Source: Colius striatus (lineage: Eukaryota; Chordata; Aves; Coliiformes; Coliidae). Taken from it: 64,000 nt of DNA. The stretch is from the NCBI RefSeq assembly GCF_028858725.1, contig NC_084774.1, forward strand, positions 496,001 to 560,000. Reading direction: 5' to 3'. Under the pieces are notes generated by a model. That model made no database searches. It saw only the letters and a list, made by a program, of their open reading frames with translations, and was not told the origin of the DNA. Each line of letters opens with the position of its first letter. Position 1 is the first letter of the stretch. Both the position numbers and the translations under genes were made by a program. This document shows positions 24,114 to 37,129 of this stretch, piece by piece.

Positions 24114-27100
24114 TGTGTCTGTTAAGGTATACCACTGAGTATGGGAGCTACAAGAAAGCAGGGTGGCAGACCCCAGCTACAGTAGTAAGTAGGTCCCCAT
24201 GCAGTCTATCAGCCAGCACGGTTTCACATTTGCAGCTGCTTTCCTGTGGGAGCTATCTTCAATACCACACTTTTTCTCCTCAGCTCCCATTGAAAAAAAT
24301 ACATTTTATCTGTTAAGTTATACCACTGAGTATGGGAGCTACAAGAAAGCAGGAAGGCAGACCCCAGCTACAGTAGTAAGTAGGTCCCCATGCAGTCTAT
24401 CAGCCAGCACGGTGTCACATTTGCAGTTGCTTTCCTGTGGGAGCTATCTTCAATAGCACTCTTTTAAACCTCAGCTCCCATTGAAAAAATACATGTCTCT
24501 GTTAAGTTATACCACTGAGTATGGGAGCTACAAGAAAGCAGGAAGGTGGACCCCAACTACAGTAGTAAGTAGGTCCCCATGCAGTCTATCAGCCAGCACG
24601 GTGTCACATTTGCAGCTGCTTTCCTGTGGGAGCTATCTTCAATACCACACTTTTTCTCCTCAACTCCCATTGAAAAAATACATGTGTCTATTAAGGTACA
24701 CCACTGAGTATGGCAGCTACAAGAAAGCAGGAAGGCAGACCGAACCTACAGTAGTAAGTAGGTCCCCATGCAGTCTATCAGCCAGCACGGTGTAACATTT
24801 GCAGCTGCTTTCCTGTGGGAGCTATCTTCAATACCACACTTTTTCTCCTCAGCTCCCATTGAAAAAATACATTTCTATGTTAAGGTATACCACTGAATAT
24901 GGGAGATACAAGAAAGCAGGAAGGCAGACCCCAGCTACAGTAGTAAGTAGGTCCCAATGCAGTCTATCAGTAAGAACGGTGTCACATTTGCAGCTGCTTT
25001 CCTGTGGGAGCTATCTTCAATACCACACTTTTTCTCCTCAGCTCCCATTGAAAAAATACATGTGTCTGTTAAGGTATACCACTGAGTATGGGAGCTACAA
25101 GAAAGCAGGAAGGCAGACCCCAGCTACAGTAGTAAGTAGGTCCCCATGCAGTCTATCAGCCAGCACGGTGTCACATTTGCAGCTGCTTTCCTGTGGGAGC
25201 TATCTTCAATACCACACTTTTTCTCCTCAGCTCCCATTGAAAAAAATACATTTTATCTGTTAAATTATACCACTGAGTATGGGAGCTACAAGAAAGCAGG
25301 AAGGCAGACCCCAGCTACAGTAGTAAGTAGGTCCCCATGCAGTCTATCAGCCAGCACGGTGTCACATTTGCAGCTGCTTTCCTGTGGGAGCTATCTTCAA
25401 TACCACACTTTTTCTCCTCAGCTCCCATTGAAAAAAATACATTTTATCTGTTAAATTATACCACTGAATATGGGGGATACAAGAAAGCAGGAAGGCAGAC
25501 CCCAGCTACAGTAGTAAGTAGGTCCCCAAGCAGTCTATCAGCCAGCATGGTGTCACATTTCCATCTGCTTTCCTGTGGGAGCTATCTTCAATACCACACT
25601 TTTTCTCCTCAGCTCCCATTGAAAAAATACATGTGTCTGTTATGTTATACCACTGAGTATGGGAGCTACAAGAAAGCAGGAAGGCAGACCCCAGCTACAG
25701 TAGTAAGTAGGTCCCCATGCAGTCTATCAGCCAGCACGGTGTCACATTTGCAGCTCCTTTCCTGTGGGAGCTATCTTCAATACCACACTTTCTCTCCTCA
25801 GCTCCCATTGAAAAAAATACATTTTGTCTGTTAAGTTATACCACTGAGAATGGGAGCTACAAGAAAGCAGGAAGGCAGACCCCAGCTACAGTAGTAAGTA
25901 AGTCGCCATGCAGTCCATCAGTAAGAACGGTGTCACATTTGCAGCTGCTTTCCTGTGGGAGCTATCTTCAATACCACACTTTTTCTCCTCAGCTCCCATT
26001 GAAAAAAATACATTTTATCTGTTAAGTTATACCACTGAGTATGGGAGCTACAAAAAAGCAGGAAGGCAGACCCCAGCTACAGTAGTAAGTAGGTCCCCAT
26101 GCAGTCTATCAGCCAGCACGGTGTCACATTTGCAGTTGCTTTCCTGTGGGAGCTATCTTCAATAGCACTCTTTTAAACCTCAGCTCCCATTGAAAAAATA
26201 CATGTCTCTGTTAAGTTATACCACTGAGTATGGGAGCTACAAGAAAGCAGGAAGGTGGACCCCAGCTACAGTAGTAAGTAGGTCCCCATGCAGTCTATCA
26301 GCCAGCACGGTGTCACATCTGCAGCTGCTTTCTGCAATACCACACTTTCTCTCCTCAGCTCCCATTGAAAAAAATACATTTTGTCTGTTAAGTTATACCA
26401 CTGAGAATGGGAGCTACAAGAAAGCAGGAAGGCAGACCCCAGCTACAGTAGTAAGTAGGTCCCCATGCAGTCTATCAGCCAGCACCGTGCCACATTTGCA
26501 GCTGCTTTCCTGTGGGAGCTATCTTCAATACCACACTTTTTCTGTTCAGCTCCCATTGAAAAAATACATTTGTCTCTTAAGGTATGCCACTGAGTATGGG
26601 AGCTACAAGAAAGCAGGAAGACAGACCCCAGCTACAGTAGTAAGTAGGTCCCCATGCAGTCTATCAGCCAGAACGGTGTCACATTTGCAGCTGCTTTCCT
26701 GTGGGAGCTATCTTCAATACCACACTTTTTCTCCTCAGCTCCCATTGAAAAAATACAGGTGTATGTTAAGTTATGCCACTGAGTATGGGAGCTAAAAGAA
26801 AGCAGGAAGGCAGACCCCAGCTACAGTAGTAAGTAGGTCCCCATGCAGTCTATCAGCCAGCACGCTGTCACGTCTGCAGCTCCTTTCCTGTGGGAGCTAT
26901 CTTCAATACCACAGTTTTTATCCTCAGCTCCCATTGAAAAAATACATGTGTCTGTTAAGGTATACCACTGAGTATGGGAGCTACAAGAAAGCAGGAAGGC
27001 AGACCCCAGCTACAGTAGTAAGTAGGTCTCCATGCAGTCTATCAGCCAGCACGGAGTCACATTTGCAGCTGCTTTCGTGTGGGAGCTATCTTCAATAGCA

Positions 27101-27345
27101 CACTTTTTCTGTTCAGCTCCCATTGAAAAAATACATTTGTCTCTTAAGGTATACAACTGAGTATGGGAGCTACAAGAAAGCAGGAAGGCAGACCCCAGCT
27201 ACAGTAGTAAGTAGGTCCCCATGCAGTCTATCAGCCAGCTCGGTGTCACATTTGCAGATTCTTTCGTGTGGGAGCTCTCTTCAATATCACACTTTTTCTG
27301 TTCAGCTCCCATTGAAAAAATACATTTTTCTCTTAAGGTAGACAA

Positions 27346-30300
27346 CTGAGTATGGGAGCTACAAGAAAGCAGGAAGTCAGACCTCAGCTACAGTAGTAAG
27401 TAGGTCCCCATGCAGTCTATCAGCCAGCACGGTGTCACATTTGCAGCTGCTTTCCTGTGGGAGCTATCTTCAATACCACAGTTTTTATCCTCAGCTCCCA
27501 TTGAAAAAATACAGGTGTATGTTAAGTTATGCCACTGACTATGGGAGCTAGAAGAAAACAGAAGGCAGACTCCAGCTACAGTAGTAAGTAGGTCCCCATG
27601 CAGTCTATCAGCCAGCACGGTGTCACATTTGCAGCTGCTTTCCTGTGGGAGCTATCTTCAATACCACAGTTTTTATCCTCAGCTCCCATTGAAAAAATAC
27701 ATGTGTCTCTTAAGTTATGCCACTGAGTATGGGAGCTACAAGAAAACAGAAGGCAGACCCCAGCTACAGTAGTAAGTAGGTCCCCATGCAGTCTATCAGC
27801 CAGCACGGTTTCACATTTGCAGCTGCTTTCCTGTGGGAGCTATCTTCAATACCACACTTTTTCTGTTCAGCTCCCATTGAAAAAATACATTTTTCTCTTA
27901 AGGTAGACAACTGAGTATGGGAGCTACAAGAAAGCAGGAATGCAGACCCCAGCTACAGTAGTAAGTAGGTCCCCATGCAGTCTATCAGCCAGTACGGTGT
28001 CACATTTGCAGCTGCTTTCCTGTGGGAGCTATCTTCAATACCACAGTTTTTATCCTCAGCTCCCATTGAAAAAATACAGGTGTATGTTAAGTTATGCCAC
28101 TGAGTATGGGAGCTACAAGAAAACAGAAGGCAGACTCCAGCTACAGTAGTAAGTAGGTCCCCATGCAGTCTATCAGCCAGAACGGTGTCACATTTGCAGC
28201 TGCTTTCCTGTGGGAGCTATCTTCAATACCACACTTTTTCTCCTCAGCTCCCATTGAAAAAATACAGGTGTATGTTAAGTTATGCCACTGAGTATGGGAG
28301 CTACAAGAAAGCAGGAAGGCAGACCCCACCTACAGTAGTAAGTAGGTCCCCAAGCAGTCCATCAGCCAGCACGCTGTCACATTTGCAGCTGCTTTCGTGT
28401 GGGAGTTATCTTCAATACCACACTTTTTCTGTTCAGCTCCCATTCAAAAAAATACATTTTGTCTCTTAAGTTATATCGCTGAGTATGGGAGCTACAAGAA
28501 AGCAGGAAGGCAGACCCCAGTTACAGTAGTAAGTAGGTCCCCATGCAGTCTATCAGCCAGCACGGTGTCACATTTGCAGCTGCTTTCCTGTGGGAGCTAT
28601 CTTCAATACCACAGTTTTTATCCTCAGCTCCCTTTGAAAAAATACAGGTGTATGTTAAGTTGTGCCACTGAGTATGGGAGCTACAAGAAAACAGAAGGCA
28701 GACCCCAGCTACAGTAGTAAGTAGGTCCCCATGCAGTCTATTAGCCAGCACGGTTTCACATTTGCAGCTGCTTTCCTGTGGGAGCTACCTTCAATACCAC
28801 ACTTTTTCTGTTCAGCTCCCATTGAAAAAATACATTTGTCAGTTAAGGTATACAACAGAGTATGGGAGCTACAAGAAAGCAGGAAGGCAGACCCCAGCTA
28901 CAGTAGTAAGTAGGTCCCCATGCACTCTATCAGCCAACACGGTGTCACATTTGCAGCGGCTTTCTTTTGGGAGATATCTTCAATACCACAGTTTTTCTCC
29001 TCAGCTCCGATTGAAAAAATACATGTGTCTGTTATGTCACTGAGTATGGGAGCTACAAGAAAGCAGGAAGGCAGACCCCAGCTACAGTAGTAAGTAGGTC
29101 CCCATGCAGTCTATCAGCCAGCACGCTGTCACATTTGCAGCTGCTTTCCTATGCGAGCTATATTCAATACCACCGTTTTTCTGTTCAGCTCCCATTGAAA
29201 AAATACATTTGTCTGTTATATTATGCCATTGAGTATGGGAGCTACAAGAAAGCAGGAAGGCAGACCCCAGCTACAGTAGTAAGTAAGTCCCCATGCAGTC
29301 TATCAGCCAGCACGGTGTCACATTTGCAGCTGCTTTCCTGTGGGAGCTATCTTCAATACCACACTTTTTCTCCTCAGCTCCCATTGAAAAAAATACATGT
29401 GTCTGTTAAGGTATACCACTGAATATGGGAGCTACAAGAAAGCAGGATGCAGACCCCAGCTACAGTAGTAAGTAGGTCCCCATGCAGTCTATCAGCCAGC
29501 ACGGTGTCACATTTGCAGCTGCTTTCCTCTGGGAGCTATCTTCAATACCACACTTTTTCTCCTCAGCTCTCATTGAAAAAAATACATGTGTCTGTTAAGA
29601 TATACCACTGAATAGGGGAGCTACAAGAAAGCAGGAAGGCAGACCCCAGCTACAGTAGTAAGTAAATCCCCATGCAGTCTATCAGCCAGCACGGTGTCAC
29701 ATTTGCAGCTGCTTTCCTGTGGGAGCTATCTTCAATACCACACTTTTTCTCCTCAGCTCCCATTGAAAAAAATACATGTGTCTGTTAAGGTATACCACTG
29801 AATATGGGAGCTACAAGAAAGCAGGATGCAGACCCCACCTACAGTAGTAAGTAGGTCCCCATGCAGTCTATCAGCCAGCACGCTGTCACATTTGCAGCTG
29901 CTTTCCTGTGGGAGCTATCTTCAATACCACAGTTTTTATCTTCAACTCCCATTGAAAAAATACATGTGTGTGTTAAGTTATGCCACTGAGTATGGGAGCT
30001 ACAAGAAAGCAGGAAGGCAGACCCCACCTACAGTAGTAAGTAGGTCCCCATGCAGTCTAGCAGCCAGCACGGTTTCACATTTGCAGCTGCTTTCCTGTGG
30101 GAGCTATCTTCAATACCACACTTTTTCTGTTCAGCTCCCATTGAAAAAATACATTTGTCTCTTAAGGTATACAACTGAGTATGGGAGCTACAAGAAAGCA
30201 GGAAGGCAGACCCAGCTACAGTAGTAAGTAGGTCCCCATGCACTCTATCAGCCATCACGATGTCACATTTGCAGCGGCTTTCTTTTGGGAGCTATCTTCA

Positions 30301-33300
30301 ATACCACACTTTTTCTCCTCAGCTCCGATTGAAAAAATACATGTGTCTGTTAAGTTATGCCACTGAGTATGGGAGCTACAAGAAAGCAGGAAGTCAGACC
30401 TCAGCTACAGTAGTAAGTAGGTCCCCATGCAGTCTATCAGCCAGCACGGTGTCACATTTGCAGCTGCTTTCCTGTGGGAGCTATCTTCAATACCACAGTT
30501 TTTATCCTCAGCTCCCATTGAAAAAATACAGGTGTATGTTAAGTTATGCCACTGACTATGGGAGCTAGAAGAAAACAGAAGGCAGACTCCAGCTACAGTA
30601 GTAAGTAGGTCCCCATGCAGTCTATCAGCCAGCACGGTGTCACATTTGCAGCTGCTTTCCTGTGGGAGCTATCTTCAATACCACAGTTTTTATCCTCAGC
30701 TCCCATTGAAAAAATACATGTGTCTCTTAAGTTATGCCACTGAGTATGGGAGCTACAAGAAAACAGAAGGCAGACCCCAGCTACAGTAGTAAGTAGGTCC
30801 CCATGCAGTCTATCAGCCAGCACGGTTTCACATTTGCAGCTGCTTTCCTGTGGGAGCTATCTTCAATACCACACTTTTTCTGTTCAGCTCCCATTGAAAA
30901 AATACATTTTTCTCTTAAGGTAGACAACTGAGTATGGGAGCTACAAGAAAGCAGGAATGCAGACCCCAGCTACAGTAGTAAGTAGGTCCCCATGCAGTCT
31001 ATCAGCCAGTACGGTGTCACATTTGCAGCTGCTTTCCTGTGGGAGCTATCTTCAATACCACAGTTTTTATCCTCAGCTCCCATTGAAAAAATACAGGTGT
31101 ATGTTAAGTTATGCCACTGAGTATGGGAGCTACAAGAAAACAGAAGGCAGACTCCAGCTACAGTAGTAAGTAGGTCCCCATGCAGTCTATCAGCCAGAAC
31201 GGTGTCACATTTGCACCTGCTTTCCTGTGGGAGCTATCTTCAATACCACACTTTTTCTCCTCAGCTCCCATTGAAAAAATACAGGTGTATGTTAAGTTAT
31301 GCCACTGAGTATGGGAGCTACAAGAAAGCAGGAAGGCAGACCCCACCTACAGTAGTAAGTAGGTCCCCAAGCAGTCCATCAGCCAGCACGCTGTCACATT
31401 TGCAGCTGCTTTCGTGTGGGAGTTATCTTCAATACCACACTTTTTCTGTTTAGCTCCCATTCAAAAAAATACATTTTGTCTCTTAAGTTATATCGCTGAG
31501 TATGGGAGCTACAAGAAAGCAGGAAGGCAGACCCCAGTTACAGTAGTAAGTAGGTCCCCATGCAGTCTATCAGCCAGCACGGTGTCACATTTGCAGCTGC
31601 TTTCCTGTGGGAGCTATCTTCAATACCACAGTTTTTATCCTCAGCTCCCTTTGAAAAAATACAGGTGTATGTTAAGTTGTGCCACTGAGTATGGGAGCTA
31701 CAAGAAAACAGAAGGCAGACCCCAGCTACAGTAGTAAGTAGGTCCCCATGCAGTCTATTAGCCAGCACGGTTTCACATTTGCAGCTGCTTTCCTGTGGGA
31801 GCTACCTTCAATACCACACTTTTTCTGTTCAGCTCCCATTGAAAAAATACATTTGTCAGTTAAGGTATACAACAGAGTATGGGAGCTACAAGAAAGCAGG
31901 AAGGCAGACCCCAGCTACAGTAGTAAGTAGGTCCCCATGCACTCTATCAGCCAACACGGTGTCACATTTGCAGCGGCTTTCTTTTGGGAGATATCTTCAA
32001 TACCACAGTTTTTCTCCTCAGCTCCGATTGAAAAAATACATGTGTCTGTTATGTCACTGAGTATGGGAGCTACAAGAAAGCAGGAAGGCAGACCCCAGCT
32101 ACAGTAGTAAGTAGGTCCCCATGCAGTCTATCAGCCAGCACGCTGTCACATTTGCAGCTGCTTTCCTATGCGAGCTATATTCAATACCACCGTTTTTCTG
32201 TTCAGCTCCCATTGAAAAAATACATTTGTCTGTTATATTATGCCATTGAGTATGGGAGCTACAAGAAAGCAGGAAGGCAGACCCCAGCTACAGTAGTAAG
32301 TAAGTCCCCATGCAGTCTATCAGCCAGCACGGTGTCACATTTGCAGCTGCTTTCCTGTGGGAGCTATCTTCAATACCACACTTTTTCTCCTCAGCTCCCA
32401 TTGAAAAAAATACATGTGTCTGTTAAGGTATACCACTGAATATGGGAGCTACAAGAAAGCAGGATGCAGACCCCAGCTACAGTAGTAAGTAGGTCCCCAT
32501 GCAGTCTATCAGCCAGCACGGTGTCACATTTGCAGCTGCTTTCCTCTGGGAGCTATCTTCAATACCACACTTTTTCTCCTCAGCTCTCATTGAAAAAAAT
32601 ACATGTGTCTGTTAAGATATACCACTGAATAGGGGAGCTACAAGAAAGCAGGAAGGCAGACCCCAGCTACAGTAGTAAGTAAATCCCCATGCAGTCTATC
32701 AGCCAGCACGGTGTCACATTTGCAGCTGCTTTCCTGTGGGAGCTATCTTCAATACCACACTTTTTCTCCTCAGCTCCCATTGAAAAAAATACATGTGTCT
32801 GTTAAGGTATACCACTGAATATGGGAGCTACAAGAAAGCAGGATGCAGACCCCACCTACAGTAGTAAGTAGGTCCCCATGCAGTCTATCAGCCAGCACGG
32901 TGTCACATTTGCAGCTGCTTTCCTGTGGGAGCTATCTTCAATACCACAGTTTTTATCTTCAACTCCCATTGAAAAAATACATGTGTGTGTTAAGTTATGC
33001 CACTGAGTATGGGAGCTACAAGAAAGCAGGAAGGCAGACCCCACCTACAGTAGTAAGTAGGTCCCCATGCAGTCTAGCAGCCAGCACGGTTTCACATTTG
33101 CAGCTGCTTTCCTGTGGGAGCTATCTTCAATACCACACTTTTTCTGTTCAGCTCCCATTGAAAAAATACATTTGTCTCTTAAGGTATACAACTGAGTATG
33201 GGAGCTACAAGAAAGCAGGAAGGCAGACCCAGCTACAGTAGTAAGTAGGTCCCCATGCACTCTATCAGCCATCACGATGTCACATTTGCAGCGGCTTTCT

Positions 33301-33379
33301 TTTGGGAGCTATCTTCAATACCACACTTTTTCTCCTCAGCTCCGATTGAAAAAATACATGTGTCTGTTAAGTTATGCCA
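27346..33379 (+). repeat. Head-to-tail tandem duplication, 2 x 3,017 bp
   Basis: 27,346-30,362 and 30,363-33,379 are directly adjacent copies at a constant offset of 3,017 bp (about 16 monomers). Only scattered single-base differences were seen (for example cacgctgtc/cacggtgtc at 29,880/32,897 and ttgcagctgc/ttgcacctgc at 28,196/31,213). Marker monomers such as 'gtctgttatgtcactgag' (29,028 and 32,045) occur once per copy. This is the youngest-looking event in the array. An assembly artefact must be excluded. Confidence 0.9.
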
Positions 33380-36079
33380 CTGAGTATGGGAGCTACAAGA
33401 AAGCAGGAAGGCAGACCCCAGCTACAGTAGTAAGTAGGTCCCCATGCAGTCTATCAGCCAGCACGGTGTCACATTTGCAGCTACTTTCCTGTGCGAGCTA
33501 TCTTCAATACCACAGTTTTTATCTTCAACTCCCATTGCAAAAATACATGTGTCTGTTAAGGTATACCACTGAATATGGGAGCTACAAGAAAGCAGGAAGG
33601 CAGACCCCAGCTACAGTAGTAAGTAGGTCCCCATGCAGTCTATCAGCCAGCACGGTGTCACATTTGCAGCTCCTTTCCTGTGGGAGCTATCTTCAATACC
33701 ACACTTTTTCTCCTCAGCTCCCTTTGAAAAAAACATTTGTCTGTTAAGGTATACCACTGAGTATGGGAGCTACAAGAAAGCAGGAAGGTAGACCCCAGCT
33801 ACAGTAGTACGTAGGTCCCCATGCATTCTATCAGCCAGAACGGTGTCACATTTGCAGCTGCTTTCCTGTGGGAGTTATCTTCAATACCACACTTTTTCTC
33901 CTCAGCTCCCATTGAAAAAATACATGTGTCTAATAAGGTATACTACTGAGTATGGGAGCTACAAGAAAGCAGGAAGGCAGACCCCAGCTACAGTAGTAAG
34001 TAGGTCCCCATGCAGTCCATCAGCCAGCATGGTGTCACATTTGCAGCTGCTTTCATGTGGGAGCTATCTTCAATACCACACTTTCTCTCCTCAGCTCCCA
34101 TTGAAAAAAATACATTTTGTCTGTTAAGTTATACCACTGAGAATGGGAGCTACAAGAAAGCAGGAAGGTAGACCCCAGCTACAGTAGTAAGTAGGTCCCC
34201 ATGCAGTCTATCAGCCAGCACGGTGTCACATTTGCAGCTGCTTTCCTATGGGAGCTATCTGCAATACCACACTTTCTCTCCTCATCTCCCATTGAAAAAA
34301 ATACATTTTGTCTGTTAAGTTATACCACTGAGAATGGGAGCTACAAAAAAGCAGGAAGGCAGACCCCAGCTATAGTAGTAAGTAAGTCCCCATGCATTCT
34401 ATCAGTAAGAACGGTGTAACATTTGCAGCTGCTTTCCTGTGGGAGCTATCTTCAATACCATACTTTTTCTGCTTATCTCCCATTGAAAAATATACATTTT
34501 CTGTTAAGTTATACCGCTGAGTATGGGAGCTACAAGAAAGCAGGAAGGCAGACCCCAGCTACAGTAGTAAGTATGTCCCCATGCAGTCTATCAGCCAGCA
34601 CGTGTCACATTTGCAGCTGCTTTCCTGTGGGAGCTATGTTCAATACCACACTTTTTCTCCTCAGCTCCCTTTGAAAAAATACATGTGTCTGTTAAGGTAT
34701 ACCACTGAGTATGGGAGCTACAAGAAAGCAGGAAGGCAGACCCCAGCTACAGTAGTAAGTAGGTCCCCATGCAGTCTATCAGCCAGAACAGTGTCACATT
34801 TGCAGCTGCTTTCGTGTGGGAGCTATCTTCAATACCACACTTTTTCTCCTCAGCTCCCATTGAAAAAAATACATTTTATCTGTTAAGTTATACCACTGAG
34901 TATGGGAGCTACAAGAAAGCAGGAAGGCAGACCCCAGCTACAGTAGTAAGTAGGTCCCCATGCAGTCTATCAGCCAGCACGGTGTCACATTTGCAGCTGC
35001 TTTCCTGTGGGAGCTATCTTCAATACCACAGTTTTTATCTTCTACTCCCATTGAAAAAATACATGTGTCTGTTAAGTTATGCCACTGAGTATGGGAGCTA
35101 CAAGAAAGCAGGAAGGCAGACCCCAGCTACAGTAGTAAGTAGGTCCCCTTGCAGTCTATCGGCCAGCATGGTGTCACATTTGCAGCTGCTTTCTTCAATA
35201 CCACACTTTTTCTCCTCAGCTCCCATTGAAAAAAATACATTTTGTCTGTTAAGTTATACCTCTGAGAATGGGAGCTACAAGTAAGCAGGAAGGCAGACCC
35301 CAGCTACAGTAGTAAGTAGGTCCCCATGCAGTCTATCAGCCAGCACGGTGTCACATTTGCAGCTGCTTTCCTGTGGGAGCTATGTTCAATACCACACTTT
35401 TTCTCCTCAGCTCCCATTGAAAAAATACATGTGTATGTTAAGGTATACCACTGAATATGGGGGATACAAGAAAGCAGGAAGGCAGACCCCAGCTACAGTA
35501 GTAAGTAGATCCCCATGCAGTCTATCAGCCAGCATGGCGTCACATTTGCAGCTGCTTTCCTCTGGGAGCTATCTTCAATACCACACTTTTTCTCCTCAGC
35601 TCCCATTGAAAAAAATGCATGTGTCTGTTAAGGTATACCACTGAATATGGGAGCTACAAGAAAGCAGGAAGGCAGACCCCAGCTACAGTAGTAAGTAGGT
35701 CCCCATGCAGTCTATCAGCCAGCACAGTGTCACATTTGCAGCTGCTTTCGTGTCGGAGCTATCTTCAATACCACACTTTTTCTCCTCAGCTCCCATAGAA
35801 AAAATACATTGTGTCTGTTAAGGTATGCCACTGAGTATGGGAGCTACAAGAAAGCAGGAAGGCAGACCCCAGCTACAGTAGTAAGTAGGTCCCCATGCAC
35901 TCTAGCAGCCAGCAGGGTGTCACATTTGCAGCTGCTTTCCTGTGGGAGCTATCTTCAATACCACACTTTTTCTCCTCATCTCCCTTTGAAAAAAATACAT
36001 TGTGTCTCTTAAGGTATGCCACTGAGTATGGGAGCTACAGGAAAGCAGGAAGGCAGACCCCAGCTACAGTAGTAAGTAG

Positions 36080-37122
36080 GTCCCCATGCAGTCTATCAGT
36101 CAGCACGGTCTCACATTTGCAGCAGCTTTCCTGTACGAGCTATCTTCAATCCCACTCACTTGGACTGCTCAGCTCCCATTGAAAAATAACTCATGCCCTC
36201 CCTTAACTTACAGTACTGAGTATGGGAGGTACAAGAAAGCAGGAATGCAGACACTAACTACAGTGATAAGTAGGTTCCCATGCATTCTATCAGCCAGCAC
36301 TGTCTCACATTTTCAGCTGCTTTCCTGTGGGAGCTATCGCCAATCATACTCACTTTGACTCCTCAACTCGCATTGAAAAAATACAGACTGTCGGTAGAAG
36401 TTATACCACTGAGTATGGGAGCTACAAGAAAGCAGTAAGGCTGACCCCAGCTATAGTGGTTAGTAGGTCCCCATGCAGTCTATTAGGTAGTACTGTGTCA
36501 CACTTGCAGCTGCTTTCCTAGCGGAGCTATCCTGAATCCAACTCTTTTGGACTGCTCCCTTCCCCTTGAAAAAATACATGTTGTCAATTAACATATACCA
36601 CTGCGTATCGTAGGTACTAGAGAGCAGGAAGCAGACCCCAGCTACAGTATTAAGTTGGTCCCCATACAGTCTATCAGTCAGCACGGTGTCACATTTGCAG
36701 CTCCTTTTCCATGGGAACTATCTCCAATTACACTCACATTGACTCCTCAACTCCCATTGAAAAAATACAAACTGTAGGTCGAAGTTATACCACTGAGTAT
36801 GGGAGCTACAAGAAAGCAGGAAGGCTGACCCCAGCTACAGTAGTAAGTAGGTCCCCATGCAATCTATTAGGTAGTACTGTGTCACACTTGCAGCTGCTTT
36901 CCTAGCGGAGCTATCCTGAATCCCACTCATTTGGACTGCTCCCTTCCTCTTGAAAAAATACATGTTGTCAATTAACGTATACCACTGCGTATGGTAGGTA
37001 CTAGAGAGCAGGAAGCAGACCCCAGCTACAGTAGTAAGTAGGTCCCCATGCAGTCTATCAGCCATCACGGTGTCACATTTTCAGCTGCTTTCCTTTGGGA
37101 GCTATCTTCAATCCCACTCACT
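36080..37122 (+). repeat. Diverged edge monomers of the satellite array
   Basis: The last five to six monomers differ strongly from the array core. They have 'cactcacttggactgctc' or 'ttgactcctcaactc' instead of cacactttttctcctc, 'ggtagaagttatacc' linkers, and small indels. Two of them repeat as a 384-bp dimer (about 36,327 and 36,711). Edge monomers escaping homogenisation are expected at an array boundary. The same variant type appears in the detached arms at 53.7-54.2 kb and 56.7-57.1 kb. Confidence 0.85.
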
Positions 37123-37129
37123 CTAAAAT

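Larger units (their letters stand above)
1..37122 (+). repeat. Satellite array, 188-191 bp monomer, about 36 kb
   Basis: Head-to-tail repeats of one monomer, readable from 'ccccatgcagtctatcagcc' through an A-rich linker (ttgaaaaaatacatg) to 'gctacagtagtaagtaggt'. Length classes are 188-189 bp (linker followed by catgtgtctg) and 191 bp (linker followed by cattttgtctg). Recurring shorter variants lack about 14-17 bp at 'cctgtgggagctatctt' (for example near 7,139, 15,806, 23,874 and 26,328) or lack the linker (12,668 and 20,182). The array starts before the window and ends at about 37,122 in ERV sequence. Two LTR insertions interrupt it. The length is close to that of some known avian centromeric satellites, but I could not test whether it matches any. 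A centromeric or pericentromeric role is inferred. Confidence 0.97.

Noticed and set aside
1..37122. CRISPR-like array or CENP-B box in the tandem repeats
   Set aside because: There are no unique spacers between repeats, since the whole 188-191 bp unit repeats. The context is a bird genome. No CENP-B-box-like motif with its CGGG core was seen in the consensus.
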